Assembly: GCA_945859605.1 (NCBI GenBank)
Contig: OX243814.1
Span: 39,559,877-39,623,876 of the forward strand
Source: Lumbricus rubellus
Lineage: Eukaryota > Annelida > Clitellata > Crassiclitellata > Lumbricidae
Length of the DNA: 64,000 bases
Direction: 5' to 3'
Shown here: positions 31,400-45,700 of the stretch, in pieces
How positions within the stretch are numbered: the first letter of the stretch is position 1
Layout: the number at the start of each line of letters is the position of its first letter
The notes under the pieces: generated by a model
The model's database searches: none
Told to the model about the DNA's origin: nothing
Seen by the model: the letters and a program-made list of their open reading frames with translations, nothing else
Translations under genes and position numbers: made by a program

Positions 31400-32460
31400 T
31401 CTCACTAGAGATGGACTGTACTGGTAATAGAGTATCCGGGGGATAAGCCATCTTATCCCCGAGCGTATAATTATTGAAAATGCTTATAAGTGATATTTAT
31501 GCCGGAGCTAAGCAATGTTCAAAGCACGGCAACTCGAATTTAGTTAGTGACACTAAAATTTAGTGAACAAGAAAATTTAATGTTCTTGAGGGTTCTAAGT
31601 TTTATAAAAGCAGGCAACGTTAGGCCTATGTATTAGGTATAACCTAATGAATGAATGAATGAATAAATAAATGCACTTGTTATTGGCAAAATTTGATTCC
31701 ATTTATTGTTAGTTAATTTGCAGAAATAAATAGCGCGAATGTGACTTTGCAACTTCTCTTGATCTGGTGGGATACGATTATTAGGGGGCATAGGCCTACT
31801 AGCTATGTCGTGACACCGGTCTTGGGTATCGCCAGGGCCCAATAACGAATCTCAGTTGATTGCGGTACACAAACTTTTTTAGTAGCCTACTATGATGCAA
31901 AGTGATTTGTAGAAAACACGACAGCGCTCTATTTGCTACACATTACACAAGCAATATATATTATAAGACGGACAGACCTACATGCATGCATGCATACATG
32001 TGTACAAAGCATTGTGTCGGACGCCACCGTAACTATAGCTTAGGGCGTACCCCTCTATTTTCCCTGAGCCGATTCATCTGACGAACACGCCCTATCTACA
32101 TGTATTTTGGGAGTAAATTATGTTCGTTTCGGTGCACGAATGGCATGGTGAATCATAAGGGCTTACACCGTGTGCCATTAAAAATGTTCAATGTTGCTGC
32201 TGCTATTATCGTACAGTCGTTAAAATTTTGAATTTATTAGTGTTTTGTATTTGGACAAATTTTATACACTTTCTACACTGTAAAAATGAGAAAATGTTTA
32301 CAGTTAGGCCATACAATAACATCATTTTTGTAACATCAGAGTTTATAGACGTATAAATGTAAGTAAGTAAGTAAGTATATACTTTAATGAACCGCCTGCA
32401 AGCGCACTGCGGGAACATCAATCAGTTATGAAAAAAGTGAATATAATATATGACTTGACT
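31400..32460. other. Spacer with short simple repeats
   Basis: No supported gene. It contains GTATCCGGGGGATAAG near 31430, (GAAT)n/(AAAT)n near 31650, a TGCATGCA run near 31985 and (GTAA)n near 32360. Confidence 0.45.
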
Positions 32461-32465
32461 TAACT

Positions 32466-32605
32466 TGACTTATGGCTTTGACGATGCTTTCGCCCGTGAC
32501 AGCGGCCCAGCTATGGAAAATCTCCACTTCACTCTCTCTTGGGCTTTGTGTGTAGCCTCATGTATGGACCAACCCATCTCCCGACAGTCCTCACGTATCA
32601 TGTCC
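32466..32605 (-). mobile_element. LINE ORF2 C-terminal fragment
   Basis: The minus-strand frame MDMIREDCREMGW...AQERVKWRFSIAGP matches the general pattern of LINE ORF2 ends (W.D.I..D....G..., A..R..WR). It is short and without the reverse transcriptase core, so the clade is unknown. Confidence 0.45.
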
Positions 32606-33214
32606 ATATTTGAATTTCATGATCGGTTTGTGTGAAAGGCGACTGATCAGGTCTCTCCCTCTTCCGTGGCTCAGATTTAGCCAGGACCAGGTCCTGTTGC
32701 TCGTGGGAGACGACGAGGACGTACTGAACCATCCCCCAAAATATATATATGTATATTTATATATATAGAATCTCTCGATTGTGGGATCGAGGGCGGAGGG
32801 AGTATGTACCATTCTTTAAAGGAGGCAACAGGCAATTAAGAACAAACATGTCTAGGATTGTAAAGTACAGACGAAAAAGGAGAGGTGTCAGCACAGCCAC
32901 AGAGGTCATCAAAAGACTTCTGGTCTTCAGGCAGATAGAGCTACTTGTGTCGTACCATTTTACGTATTATTGAGGTAATACGAGTTCTCTGTGCAGCATT
33001 AGCAAAACCATACCATGCAGGAGAAGCATAGGCTAGAGAAGGCGGGCCAACGTTGTGGCCCGAACAACGTCAAAAAGGCGAAGACCCATGTGTGATTCGC
33101 AACCTTATTGAGAGCAAGGCATCATGGCAAAAACTCATTCACTCAGAGGAATATGCTCTGAAATTCATATTTTCTTGCAATTGGTTCGCTATTTTGATGA
33201 ACAAAGGCTCAACG

Positions 33215-33320
33215 CGACATTAATCGAAAAGCTAATTATTTGGAAACATATTTTCTATCAGACTGCACGAAAAATTCGACATTAATCGAAAAGCAAACTA
33301 AATATATTTTCTATCAGATT
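33215..33320. promoter_or_regulatory. Duplicated upstream element of receptor copy 2
   Basis: CGACATTAATCGAAAAGC occurs at 33215-33232 and again at 33277-33294, each followed by a block with ATATTTTCTATCAGA. Copy 3 has one version (53680-53697). The positions are 370-450 bp before the start codons. It may be an enhancer or simply a tandem slip. Confidence 0.35.
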
Positions 33321-33667
33321 AGCCTACTCATTGAAAATTCGACACTTAACGCGAAATTCCGCCAAACAATGGCAAACAAGAAAGCAAGATCGGCAAGAGG
33401 TCGTGTAAAATAATAGTAGCTAAGAACTAGAGTTGAACGTAAGCTATTTATTTTTAGGCCTTGATGCCATTTCATGGAGCTATTCTGAAACACGTGTTTA
33501 CAAATTATCATACGAAGATATAAGTCCGGAGAAAAAGCAGAGTACACACCACACACGCCTGTCACAGGCTGTCAGTTTAAAAATACTTCTGCAGTAGACC
33601 GTGACTACGATGTGCACCGGACGACAGCGTTTCGTCTTTCGAAAAGGTCAGCAGAGCGAAGGATAGA

Positions 33668-33713
33668 ATGGCAAATATCTTTATATTAACATCGCTATTG
33701 GCCATTTTCTATG
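33668..33713 (+). CDS. Copy 2 exon 1: signal peptide
   Basis: ATG opens a hydrophobic leader (MANIFILTSLLAIFY) that ends in phase 1 at GTAAG. The bases before it (AAGGATAGA) are the same in copy 3. Confidence 0.8.
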
Positions 33714-36700
33714 GTAAGAACTGAGTGTAACTGCGCAATTTTAGTCGAGTTCAAAACTTCATTATTTGGAGTGTATTATTAGCTCTTTGGTGTAGGCCTT
33801 AATTAGTATTTCTGCCCGTGAGATTGATTCATGTAACATTGTGACACCTTGTCAAGAGAGCTATAAGGTCAATGACTGTCTCTGACTAGCCATTGGTGTC
33901 CGAATGTGACCCGCCGACCATGACCATGTGTCTCTGGCCAGAGGACTCTTGATTGAAGACTGCACAGTTTGGAAATAGAAGTGTAAATTTGTCATTATTT
34001 CACTGCATATGAAAATTAATGTGAAAAAAATTTGCTAGAAACCAGCCAATCAATATCAGGGCCTCACTGTTGTCTCTAAGTAAATATCAATGTTTAGGAT
34101 TCCCTTTTAAAATTTTTATCAAAGTGTAATTTCATAATTATATTCGCTCATTATTGGTAGCCTACTCAACTAAAGACACCTGTCAAAACGTAATTGACAA
34201 GACCTAAATTAAATAAATTTAACGGAATAATGAAGATAAGATTCAAAACATGACCCTAAAGTTAAAAAAACTGTCGGAATAATAAACAATACATAAGAAC
34301 TTAGTTCACAATATTATCCTAAATAATTTTCAGGGTAGGCTAGCACTTCCGCCTGTATTATCTTGCTAAAACTAAAATTAATAATTATAATTAGGGATTT
34401 TGTTAAACATCATTGTTGTGTGTGCGTACATTTCTCGAAAAATTGAAATATTTAACGTTCGGATTTTTTATGGAAGCTAATTGATTAAGTTGTTCGAATC
34501 AATATAATTATGCAGTTTTACTCAGATCATTACTTTCTTCTATAATATTTATGATAATTATTTGAAATATAGTTTAAAACCGCAAATTAAAGTTGTAACA
34601 AAACGATCCATATTCACATAAAAAAAGTTTGATATCTGTAAAGGTGTTGTTGTCTGTCATAAGTTGTCATTTTTGCTTGTTATAGTTTTTTTCCACGCGC
34701 GACTACATAAGAAATGCATAGGCCTAATTAGCCTACAACTAGGAAAATAATCTATTAGGCCTATTCAAAATTTTAATGTCTACAAATCACAATGAAATAA
34801 AGATTATAAGTTTTGTGGCATTACCAATGTTCAGATTTGCTCTTGTGAACAATTTTAAAAATAGAGTTGGCACCATTGTACTCTAAGCAGACGATATAGG
34901 CTTATGTATGTAAATAATAGATCTAATAGGCCTATAATATCTGTAAATATTTATAGGCCTATACATAAGTTCCGTATTGTGACGTGGCCTACCATAGACC
35001 CATTATGATACTACTCTATTGTATGTCGTTTTTTCTGTTCTCTCTATCAACACCCAATTCTCGCACTCTGTTTCCTATTAGAGTTATCCAATCAGAAGTA
35101 CAGTTGAAAGGCATTATCCGTAGGATGAATTCTAACTAAAAAATTCATTGATCACCGTCGGCCCGCGTTTGTGTGAACGTTCGCAGGAGTCAACATCCAT
35201 AATAGACTAAGTACGTTTTTCTGCTATCTTACAGCAATGTCTTCTTGTGTGTGTTTAATCAGGTTTTGCTGTCTTTGGTAGCCTAACTATAAAGCCATCT
35301 AATCAGCTGGCAGCACTTTGGGCGAAGACCTACATGAATTGCTCTTCAGCCTTTGGATCTAACGCCACAACTTGGCTCTTCACACCAGCGAACCAAAGTG
35401 TCAATTTTGCTATAGCGACCGGGTACAAAGTTGACCCATCGTTTTCTCAGGTGTACAGTATTGAACAACCGACGAAAACTGAATCCAACTTGATAATACT
35501 CAGACCAAATGCTTCAGCCGGGACTTTTACATGTTCAGACTACAATGAGTCTGCAAGTGCACAGTTGGTGGTTCTCTGTGAGTAACCTAATACCCAATCA
35601 ATCACTGCTGAGAAAGAACAAATAATAATTTTATTAATTTGACTGGCATATCTGCTTTATGAGATAAATTATTCCTGAAACAATGTTTAGCTTGATAAAT
35701 GCTTCACACATAGCTGTCTTGTTTCGGTTTATCGGTTTATGCCAAGCAATATTCTATATTGTGAATTTGTCTAGAGGGGTGTGAATGTTCTTATAGCAGA
35801 CCTAATGATTGCTCAAAATGGATATTAGTGTGGTCCACAAACCATAGCAAAAAATTAAATTTCTAGAGTTAGCCTATTTCTCCACAAGGATTATTTTGTC
35901 TTTTTGGGTTAGATACTCAGATAGTCGCACTGACAAATTTTTGCCTGATTGTGCAACATTTAGAGGTAAACCCATTCTGAACATTTTACTTGAGTGCTAA
36001 TAATTATGTCTTTATGCCATGTTAACAGTCGTTATTAGACAATTGTGGCTCCGTCTAATTTAATGTCCAACCCAGAGCACTGGTTATTGGGAACCAATCT
36101 CTCAGTAATCTACTGCAGAGTTACCACAAAGCCCGAATGTACTTTAACTGCTTCAATTTCATCATATCACTCACTAAAGAAAACCCCTTCCGGAAAGTTA
36201 CAAAATGATCTGTGATGCAGGGGCTTGTGTTCAGTTGGGTGCCAGACAGAACACAGCGGGTTGACTGGTATGAGGAAACTGTCTAAGCTTCAAAGCTGTG
36301 TCAGAACTACCTAACTTTGAACTCTCAGAACATGACAGCAAGAAAGTTGCAGGATCAAAGAAGTCATATTCAAAGGTGATCTTCAAGAATGGTTCGATAT
36401 ACATGTATTGCCTCAATGGACGTGATGATCTTCCTTTGAATACATGAGTATTGAGCATGGGCGCCCGCACATAGGGGCAAGGGGGGCACTTGCCCCCCTG
36501 GAAAAGTGACACTTATTTTTCTAACTACTACTTTTGATTTTTTTATTTCTTCGCATTAAAACACTAATGATACGAATGATACACACAGTGAAAGTCATAA
36601 ATTTACGTTTAGACATCTCTATAGAAATAAATATAATAGACTACTAGCTGTCCCCGGCCACGCGTTGCTGTGGCAGAAAAGACCTCCCCCTCCCCTCCCT

Positions 36701-39700
36701 TCCCCCTCCCTTCCCCCTCCTTTCCCCTCCCCTCCCCTCCCCTCTCCTCCCCTCCCCTCCCCTCCCCCTCCCCCTCCCCCTCCCCCTCCCCCTCCCCCTC
36801 CCCCTCCCCTTCCCCTCCCCTCCCCTCTCCCTCCCCCTCCACCGTCCCTTTCCCCTTCCCCTCCCCTCCCCTCCCCCTCCTCTCCCCCTCCCCTCCCCCT
36901 CCACCGTCCCTCTTCCCCTTCCTCCTCCCCCTCCCGTCCCTCCTCCCCTCCCCTCCCCCTCCTCCCCTCCCCTCCCCCTCCCCCTTCCCCTCCACCCTCC
37001 CCATTCCCCTCCCCTCTCTCTCCTCTCTCCTCCCCCTCCCCCTCCACTCCCCTCTCCCCCTCCCTCCCCTCCCCTCGTCCTGCACCTCCTTTCCCCCTCC
37101 CCCTCCGCTCCCTCCCCACCGTCTTCGTCCCGCTCCCTCCGCTCCTTTCCTCCGTCACACCATCCATTCGTAAAGGCCGCTTTGGGAAATTAATAATTAT
37201 GCGGTCGCTTATGACGTCACAGAAGGCGACCTCATTCATTCATGTTTCGTCTGCTGTGTTTGGGGACCGCGTTTGTGAAATGTGGCAGCCGTGGTGTTTT
37301 GTATAAATTGCAAATGGCGGGCGAAGGGATTGCAAAGTTCACTTTTTGTGGAAAAGGTTGGGTTTTTTCGGGAAAAAAGCATATTACAACAGGGTTCTAT
37401 TGGAATGGAAGGTGTTGTAAAATTTTCAAAACAATCGGTGCGTCAGTTTCGGCGTGATTGTAACATGAACTATTGGAAAGTTTCATTTTTATTTATATAG
37501 ATAGTGCCCTTCATGGATCTTTTTAGCATCTACTTTTGGATTTTTAACAAATTTTTCGCACTTAGGAAACTATTCATATTGAAAATAATACACAAAATGA
37601 AACTGAGAAATTTGCATTAAGAAACCTCTTTGAAAAAATACCCGTGTTTTTAATTCCAAGCGCTGTATTTTTCATGCTCTTGTGACTGAAAAATTTAACC
37701 GTGACCATCGTAAAAACATTTTGCCCCCTCCTGCAAAATTTTCTGCGGGCGCCCATGGTATTGAGTGGAGTAGACTGAAAGACAGCTGCAAAAGAAAGCA
37801 GGAAGAGGCAACGACAGGAAAAGAGAGAATGGTGGACATTAAATGTGAAGAACGCAAGGCAAAGAGCACAACCAAAGCAGAAAGTGAACTTTCTACGTTG
37901 ACTTCTTGTCAAGTTTTATAAGAAGCCAACTAAATTGATGTGTATCAGCCAGCTCAGTCATGGCAACTCAAACCGCAGCCCATTATTGAACAAACTGCGA
38001 CAGGAAAGGCTCTGTAGAAGCAGTTCATGATACTTCGACTAGTTGCAAACCATCGCAAGAATTTTCCAGCTCCATCAAAGACACCGCACATGCAAGGTCG
38101 CTAATGCCAAAGATTAACCATTGCGGAAGAATTTACCTAATTTTAGTTCCGTAAGCAAAAAAAAGTGTCAAATGGGATTACCTCTAAATTTCATTTGTCT
38201 TCATTACAAATTTTCGTGATTATAGTCATGATAAAGAACAAAACAAGCCTTGTGGACAACTGAAATCTGTTAGATGATTTTCTGGACCACCCTAATGGAT
38301 ATGCATTGATGTAAACTTCCTTTCGATAGAGTAGTTAATATTGCACAACAGTCGATCGAATAATTGTTTTTTAAGTTGCAGTTTTTACCTAGCGGAATAA
38401 GCGTACATTTTTGGTTGCAGATGACCTCCGTCCGAGTACCAATGCTTCTGGTACTCTCAGCATTGGTGACGTTATTAGATGGACTTGTCAAGCGGTTTAT
38501 CTGGGAAATCCGTTCTTCCTGATACAATTCGTTGTGAACAGATCTCCAACTCCACCTCCAAATATTAATTATTTATTATTCGATAGCACGACGTTATCGC
38601 AATTTGAGATATCCAATTCAACGTTTTCGGCTACGGCAAATTTCTATGAGATTGCGTCATGTCTTTCGTATCAACCAACACAATGTATCGCATTACTCAG
38701 ACAACCTATTGTCAACCTATTGCCAGGTTCTGCTACCAACGCCCTTGACTACAGTCATCCAGCGATTGTTTTGAATCCTGTGAGCGTGTCATGTAAGTCC
38801 ATTGCAGAAACTCCGATCTGTGATACTTGAGTCCAGTAGGCTACTGATAGACTATTATGGTAATTATCTTCGTTCAATGGATACAAATCAGGGTGACACA
38901 CCGCACCCAGTTACAAGTCAATGCATTTTTAAAATAAACAACAAAAGTAATGTGAGGATAACAATGTCATTAATGGGCGACAAAGAGAACCCTCGGAATA
39001 AAGTTTCTAACATCTTTAACTGGTAGAACTGGTAAGGCGTAAGTTATAAGTGGTTTTTGCTTGAGGACTGGTGGGAAAGGTTCCTCAGGACATGATTGAC
39101 ATTTAGCATTAGTAGGACCTAGCTACTTCCAGATTAGACTAGGCGAACGTTGTTTGTCTTGCCGATGCCCTAAAGACTACAATAATACAAACACAACAAA
39201 CTCTGAATCCCAATAGATTGTATGCAGGTCCAATGCCCATGGGCTAAACCTTTCATGAATAGTTCTTACACTTTGTCTCAGCGTATCCTGCTCCAACTCG
39301 TCTTATCTCCCTATCGTCGCTACAATAACCTAATATTGTAGACACTGGGGTCCGTAAAGCCATTTTTATGTGATTTGCAACTGCATAGGCCTAACTGTAA
39401 AAAAAGTTGGGTTTCAAAATAAATGATTGATCTGGCCGTCGACAAACTCGATTATGTCCGGCGTTTGGATCTTTGTATATCTGGATTACCACTTGACCCG
39501 AGCTGCACAACGATTTTATTTTGACATAGAACCCGCAGATAAGCTGTTCTCTCAAGAGTTAGCTTTCTGTTGACAGTGCCGAAATTTCTAGGATAAAACG
39601 ATTATTTCCGCTTTTGCTTAGATATAGGTTTTGAAATTTTCTTCTTTTGAGAATGACTCTGGCGTTGACTAGGCCCTACGTCATTTTGGAAACAGACTTT

Positions 39701-42700
39701 GGGAGCACGTGTTTATGACACGATGTTTCTCTTGAAATAATATCATCTATGAACATTAGGCCTATTTATTTTGCATTGACTTGCTAATAATTTGATCACC
39801 ATAATTCGATATAGGCCTACAGTATTGTAGCCTATAGGCTAGATTTTGTTTTGCTAATTATGCAGCTAATATATATTTTGCCTACAGCCCTCAACACCAA
39901 CATTTGTACGTATATTCCGATGCCGAATGTTGTGAAATGTAATGAGTCTTGAGTCAGTCGGCCTGTTTTGTTCGAACAGGTGTTCCCTCGATTACTGGTG
40001 CTGTTTCTGGAGCTGCTCTTCACCTTGGAGCAACGCTAACATGTCAGCTAACAGACAAACTTTCGGTTAACAACTCTTGGACAGATTTGACCTTCGGAAA
40101 TTCGAGCATGGGATCCGAGTTGAGGGTTTGGCATCGTGGTTCATATCAATGCAACGTTTCATTTAATATAAAGGGACGAGATGATTCGGTTTCAAAGACT
40201 GTTCATAACCTAACTGTCCAGATCGGGAGTAAGTTGCTTTGTTGGAACTCTTCAAATATATAGCTGCACCTTAATAGAATTTAATATTTATAAAACCTGT
40301 AAATGTTTTATTTTTCGTCACGTTTTCTCCATACCTTTAGTGTCCAAATTTATTTAATTATTTACTGTCTCTTATCGTTTCGTTTAATTTTATTTTCTGA
40401 TAGGCCTAGGCCTATATCGTACCGTTGTCTACAAACATTCAATAATTGTTTTATCTTAGACTTATTTGCGTCATAAGTTCACGTCATTTGAGAAATAAAC
40501 AGCGCAGTTGGAGATTTTTAAAAAGTTGGATCTACATGTATATTAATAAAATAAGTGATCCAATACCAAAAGAAATGAGTACTGGCAGGATTTGCGTAAT
40601 TTGGGCAAGCGTTATTTCGATATGCAAGAGACAAAGGTCATAATTGACTAAATTGAAATGCATTTACTATGAAAACGCTCATTCGGACGATTCGATTTGG
40701 GGTCATCTTGTTCGAGACGATACAATATAAAATCATGTAGAAAAGCGTCAATTAGCCTACAACAAGAAATCGATCGTAGAAGAGAATACAAAGAGGACAT
40801 AATATTATGCGGACTAATGTTTTGAAATTTAAACTTGAACAGATTTTAATATTTCTAATTTCACAATTTCTTATTAAGTCACTTTGGCTTGCTTACTTAG
40901 TACTTAGTACTTCCCGCTCAGGACTGCACCTTGGGTCCCGGGTGATGTTTCTGATGCTACCATTTTTTTCTCGAGAGGGTTGCAAGCCCACCGCGCTCTT
41001 TTATCCTGCTTTGGGACGGTTCTACTCCCGTAGGCAGTATGAAGCAGTCTGAAGAGGAATCAGTCTCAGGAGTAGTTAGTCTGAGGTGGAGATTGGGCTA
41101 AAGTTAAACGAAACTTATTCAAAATCAAGTAATTGCTTTAAAATAATTACTCAGTGCTTAGGCCTACTACTAACGTTGCTCTGTTTGCTGGTTAAAAAAA
41201 TTGTGTGAAAAAGTGTTTCTAATTTTAATATGTATTTGGGTCTACACTCTACAGGATGTAACAAAGTCATCATCTTTTAGCTTTCTTTTCTCCGTTTTTA
41301 TTTCTTTTAAAACAGAAATACCGTTTTTCATTCGGTTTTGTTAGGTTTATAACCAGCGTGGATACATGCCCGCGCGTATGTTTGCATATAATAATAATAT
41401 TATGTTGGCATAGGTTACTTGAATTTGTGTAATTACTGTAGGCATAATATGTAGCCAATGCATGTATGTATGTATGTATGTATGTATGTATGTATGTATG
41501 TATGTATGTATGTATGTATGTATGTGTGTATGTATGTATGTATGTATGTATGTATGTATGTATGTATACATTGTATAGGTTCGGTATATGTATTTGTATG
41601 TGCTTATGTGCAGCTATGTATGTTCGTAGGCTATCTATGCAGTGTCCATCAAACGCGATTCATGTTTTGTCACGGTTTACAAATTGTATAGGCACACTGT
41701 GGGCTGTGGGCCTAATAGACAGCGTAGGCCTATGCGTGTGTGTACGACGCAATAGATTGTCAATGAAGAAACGACGTCAACAACATCACGCAGATCTAAT
41801 ATTAGAAAGAAAGTTTGCTATAAAGTTTAAATATTTAAATTGCAAATGACATTGTGTAGAGGCATTCCGCGATTCTTTCAGTTTTTGCATTTGTACTATA
41901 TATATATATATATAATACATATATCTAAATTATATATATATATATATATATAATTATATATATATATATTATATATAGCCTACTTATCGTTTATAAAACA
42001 GATTTGTCTTCGCCCATACTTAGCCACTCTGGAACATATCTGTCTTCTACAACGAGACCTAGTAGTTAAACCTGCTATTTAACAGATTTGTCGTGTACGG
42101 CCACACCATTGTATGGACCAATCGCTGGAAGAACTAAAGTCACATTGACACTAGAGGGCTGGTCTAAAGAGATTGCATACATTTCTGCCATGTACCTCGG
42201 TGGAATTCTAAAAGTTGCAGACTTACAAAGTGACAGGTTAGACGATACGACTCCTATTAGCTTACTACGAGCGGTCCATTAATCTAGCCAGATAGTTGTA
42301 ACTTCTAAGTTTTAAGGACTTTTATTTTCCGCAGCTTCGAACATCAGATAACTTTTACTGGGCTTCTAAGAACATAAAATAGTACTTGCATAAAATGTAT
42401 TATGTGGCACGATGTGATTTATGTGTTTTCCTTCCCCAGCCTTAACCTTAGATCTCCATTTAACCTTTTGCCTGTGATGGGTTTGTGGTAAATGTAGCAC
42501 TCAGGGAAAAAGAGCGAGTGGACCAGGGTTCGCTTCCAGCTACCCTCCAAAAGGTCAACTCAACATTTAATTCGGCAGATGTCACTTACAAAATAAACCG
42601 TAGAACCTGAGGGACGCCTTGCATGTCTAGTTGCAACTCCTGTGATGAATTGCAACCATACTGCAGTGTGTCAATTTCGAATAAAACAGAAGATTATTAT

Positions 42701-45700
42701 AATAATGTCAGTCAATTTAATTGAAGCCAAGACCCAATGTACAAGATTGGATGTTTCTTTAGCGTTGAACTATTACTGTAAAGCTGGACATTAATCAAAT
42801 ACTTATAAAATACATAATCAGAGGGGGAGACCGGGGACGAATGTAACACATTTCAGACTTCACATGTTTTTTGATACTTGTAAAAAAACAACTGCAATTT
42901 ATTTGCATCAAACTGTAGCCTAATATCTTAGCTACATGGTGTAAAAGTATTAAGTGGTTTGTCCTTCAAATAGAGCTGATACCATATTAAAAAATGGGCC
43001 TCTTTGGGTGTTACATTCTATCCCAGCATTGGGGTCAAATGTAACAGTAGCAGGGGTTAGATGTAAAAAATTTGAAAAATAAGAAATATTTGAATAGTTT
43101 TACATGTTGTTGCAATGTTTCGAGTGAGGCCAGAGTTAGGCCTACTATCTCTTAGAGTCTATGTTTTTGGCCCATATAATTATAGGTGCGTATGGGCTAG
43201 CTCTGTCACTTGTAGTGATCGCAAACATAAAAATCCGGATGATCTGCATCCGGGAATGTTTTGTGTGCCCAGTAGCCACATACGGTGCATCTAAACCACC
43301 ATTCTCCGCCTTTACCAAACTCTGCACAGACAGTGCAGTTGTCATTTGGTGAGCCAAGGTCTTCCGCAGATCTCCTTGTTGCTTTGTTGACTTTCCTTTT
43401 CGACCCTACTATGGACTTTCTCTTGGCATTGACATCGCTTGACTTTCTATTGGCACCTAATAATTATGGACTTCTCTTTGGCACTGGCATTACTTGACTT
43501 TCCTTTGCTACTGATTGCATTAGATTTTTGCTTTTGTGACCTACTTTTACATTCTTGTTCTAATTGCAGTTTCTCTGGAGTGTCAGTCAGAATAGCTGTA
43601 TGTCTCGTCCTAACTCCTGTTCTGCTTTCCTTCATCTCTGTTGCTTGTGGATGAGGAAGAACCTTTCATGGCGAAAATATCTCACTTATTCCATGTCAAC
43701 CCTGACCATGATAGAAAGGGTCTTGGTTTAGCTTTTTCATTATTCATAAATCTACAATCATAGGCATACCAATAAGGTAGTCTTATCTACTATTAAAATT
43801 TGAAATTCGGCTTAAAGATCCATTAGGGTTTCCATAGTAACATACATTGGGGCAGGTTGTAACATGTTACATTCAACCACGCCTGATGTGTTACATCCAT
43901 CTTCGCTATCACATGCGACTACTTTTTAATTTCATATCTTTGGAAAACAGCAACTTTCGCTTATATCGCTCACACAGACGCTGCCTGAATGATAACTCTT
44001 TTATGTATGGCAATCAGTGAAAATGTCAAACGTGAATAGGCTACCACGCGCCAAGAGAAAAATAATGACAAAGTGTGAAACTCACTTTTGTGCAACTTTT
44101 GTCCCTTAACTTATAACAAATTTATTCTAAAGAATTCAGCGCAGAAATTTTGTACACGCTGGTTTTTCGACTGTGTTTACGTTTTGATCGGTATACGCTG
44201 GTTTCCCGCGCTTCAATTTTGGCGCAGTGATGCTTGTTACATTCCACCCGTGTTACTTTCGAACTCGGTCTCCCCATACATTGATTGGTTAAATTAGTTT
44301 ATGAATAGTTTTAGTAGAATACCGGTTAAACTTTAGCGATGCTTAAACTCGTTCTTGTTCTTTGTTTCTGTTAATAACAATGACGATTTCTATGGCGCCG
44401 TAACCCAGCCATGCATGCCGTTACAAGGGCCGCAGAGCGTCTGTTGCATAACTATAATCATGTTCTTAGGTTTATTATGATCAAGATATCGCACTCATTC
44501 GCTAAAAATGATTGATAAACGATTATTCCTAAATTTTGTCTATCCATTGCTGTTCAAGTTTTCCTGTCTTTTCAATTTCAATTGTAGTTCAAACAGCAGG
44601 GTCGTGGTGACAACTCCCAATGCAACAGCAGCACTAATTGGACAACCGTTGCCCATAACAATCGAGTTCATTCCTGGACCATACACCAGGAGTACCAATT
44701 TATCTTTCATATACCGAGATAACCCAGAAATATCTGCCATCAGTCCGTCCACATTTGTGTTCACGTAAGTCGGTTGTCCTACTCAAACGCAAATTCTTAC
44801 ATTAGGCCTACCAAAAAGAATAAGTCAACTTTTTACGAAACTATTGAGGTCTTCAATCGCACCCAGCACTGCAGTTTAGGCCTTTTTTAATACTTATAAA
44901 CTCTTAAATCATATAATTGTTATTAAGATTTAAAGTTTATGCTTCTTGTTGGACTGTAATAACTATGGTAGAATATAATTATAGGCCTAATTGTGCATGG
45001 CTAATTTTGATTCGCAGGGGTGGAACAATTGTGAATGTAACTGGGATTCGGTTGTCATCTGTTGCTAATCCATTCATTCAAGTTACAATCGTCGTTGAAA
45101 GAGGAATCGAAAAGAATCTCACTACAGAAAAATCATTAGAGGTATACGAACAGTCGAACACAAATAAAAACTTGAATAGATATTAAATGTTAATCCAAAG
45201 GTCAATGTTCTCTGACCAGTTGTAGCCCAGGTCTAACATATGGAATGTGTAAGAACTGTTGCAACAAATGTCGGAAAGTTTAGCCCTAAAATGTAATAGT
45301 GTTAGATGACAACATAGCCATTCGAGAGGCTACCTGGCCAGCCTAGGCATAATGTATTTGTACGGGCATGCATGGATAGGCCAACACGCATACATGCATG
45401 TGTTTCTCGTGTTTTTGTATATTAATTAGATTTGTAGTGTGTTCGTTTGTCTAATTTTGCAAATACATAGGAAATAAATCAGGGCAGTCAATTATTCTGT
45501 TGAATAGTGTTAGATGACAACATAGTTTACAGGTAACTGCTTAAAAGTTGATTTAACTATAGATGATAGTGGGATCCTTATTAGGCCTACTAGCATAATG
45601 TCTAAATGTTTACAGTAGCCTATCGTCTGGATAAAGAGGCCGATTATATGCTGTAGCAGCTGTAAAACTTAACGACTTTCGTCCTAACTCTCGTATTTTT

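Larger units (their letters stand above)
36456..37757. mobile_element. hAT-type MITE, family GGGCGCCC, with 8-bp duplication GTATTGAG
   Basis: Ends CATGGGCGCCCGCA / TGCGGGCGCCCATG are flanked by GTATTGAG at 36448-36455 and 37758-37765. Just inside the left end is GGGGCAAGGGGGGCAC. The same family occurs uninterrupted at 51404-51765 (362 bp). Comparison shows that about 36635-37505 here is a later insert holding a polypyrimidine tract. It lies in intron 2 of copy 2. Confidence 0.88.

Noticed and set aside
36609..37306. Proline- and serine-rich (plus strand) and glycine/arginine/glutamate-rich (minus strand) frames of up to 213 codons
   Set aside because: They are produced by the polypyrimidine tract; several phases are open at once and none has coding features.
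41347..41849. Frames with MYVC and HTYI repeats
   Set aside because: Same cause: the (ATGT)n microsatellite in intron 4 of copy 2.
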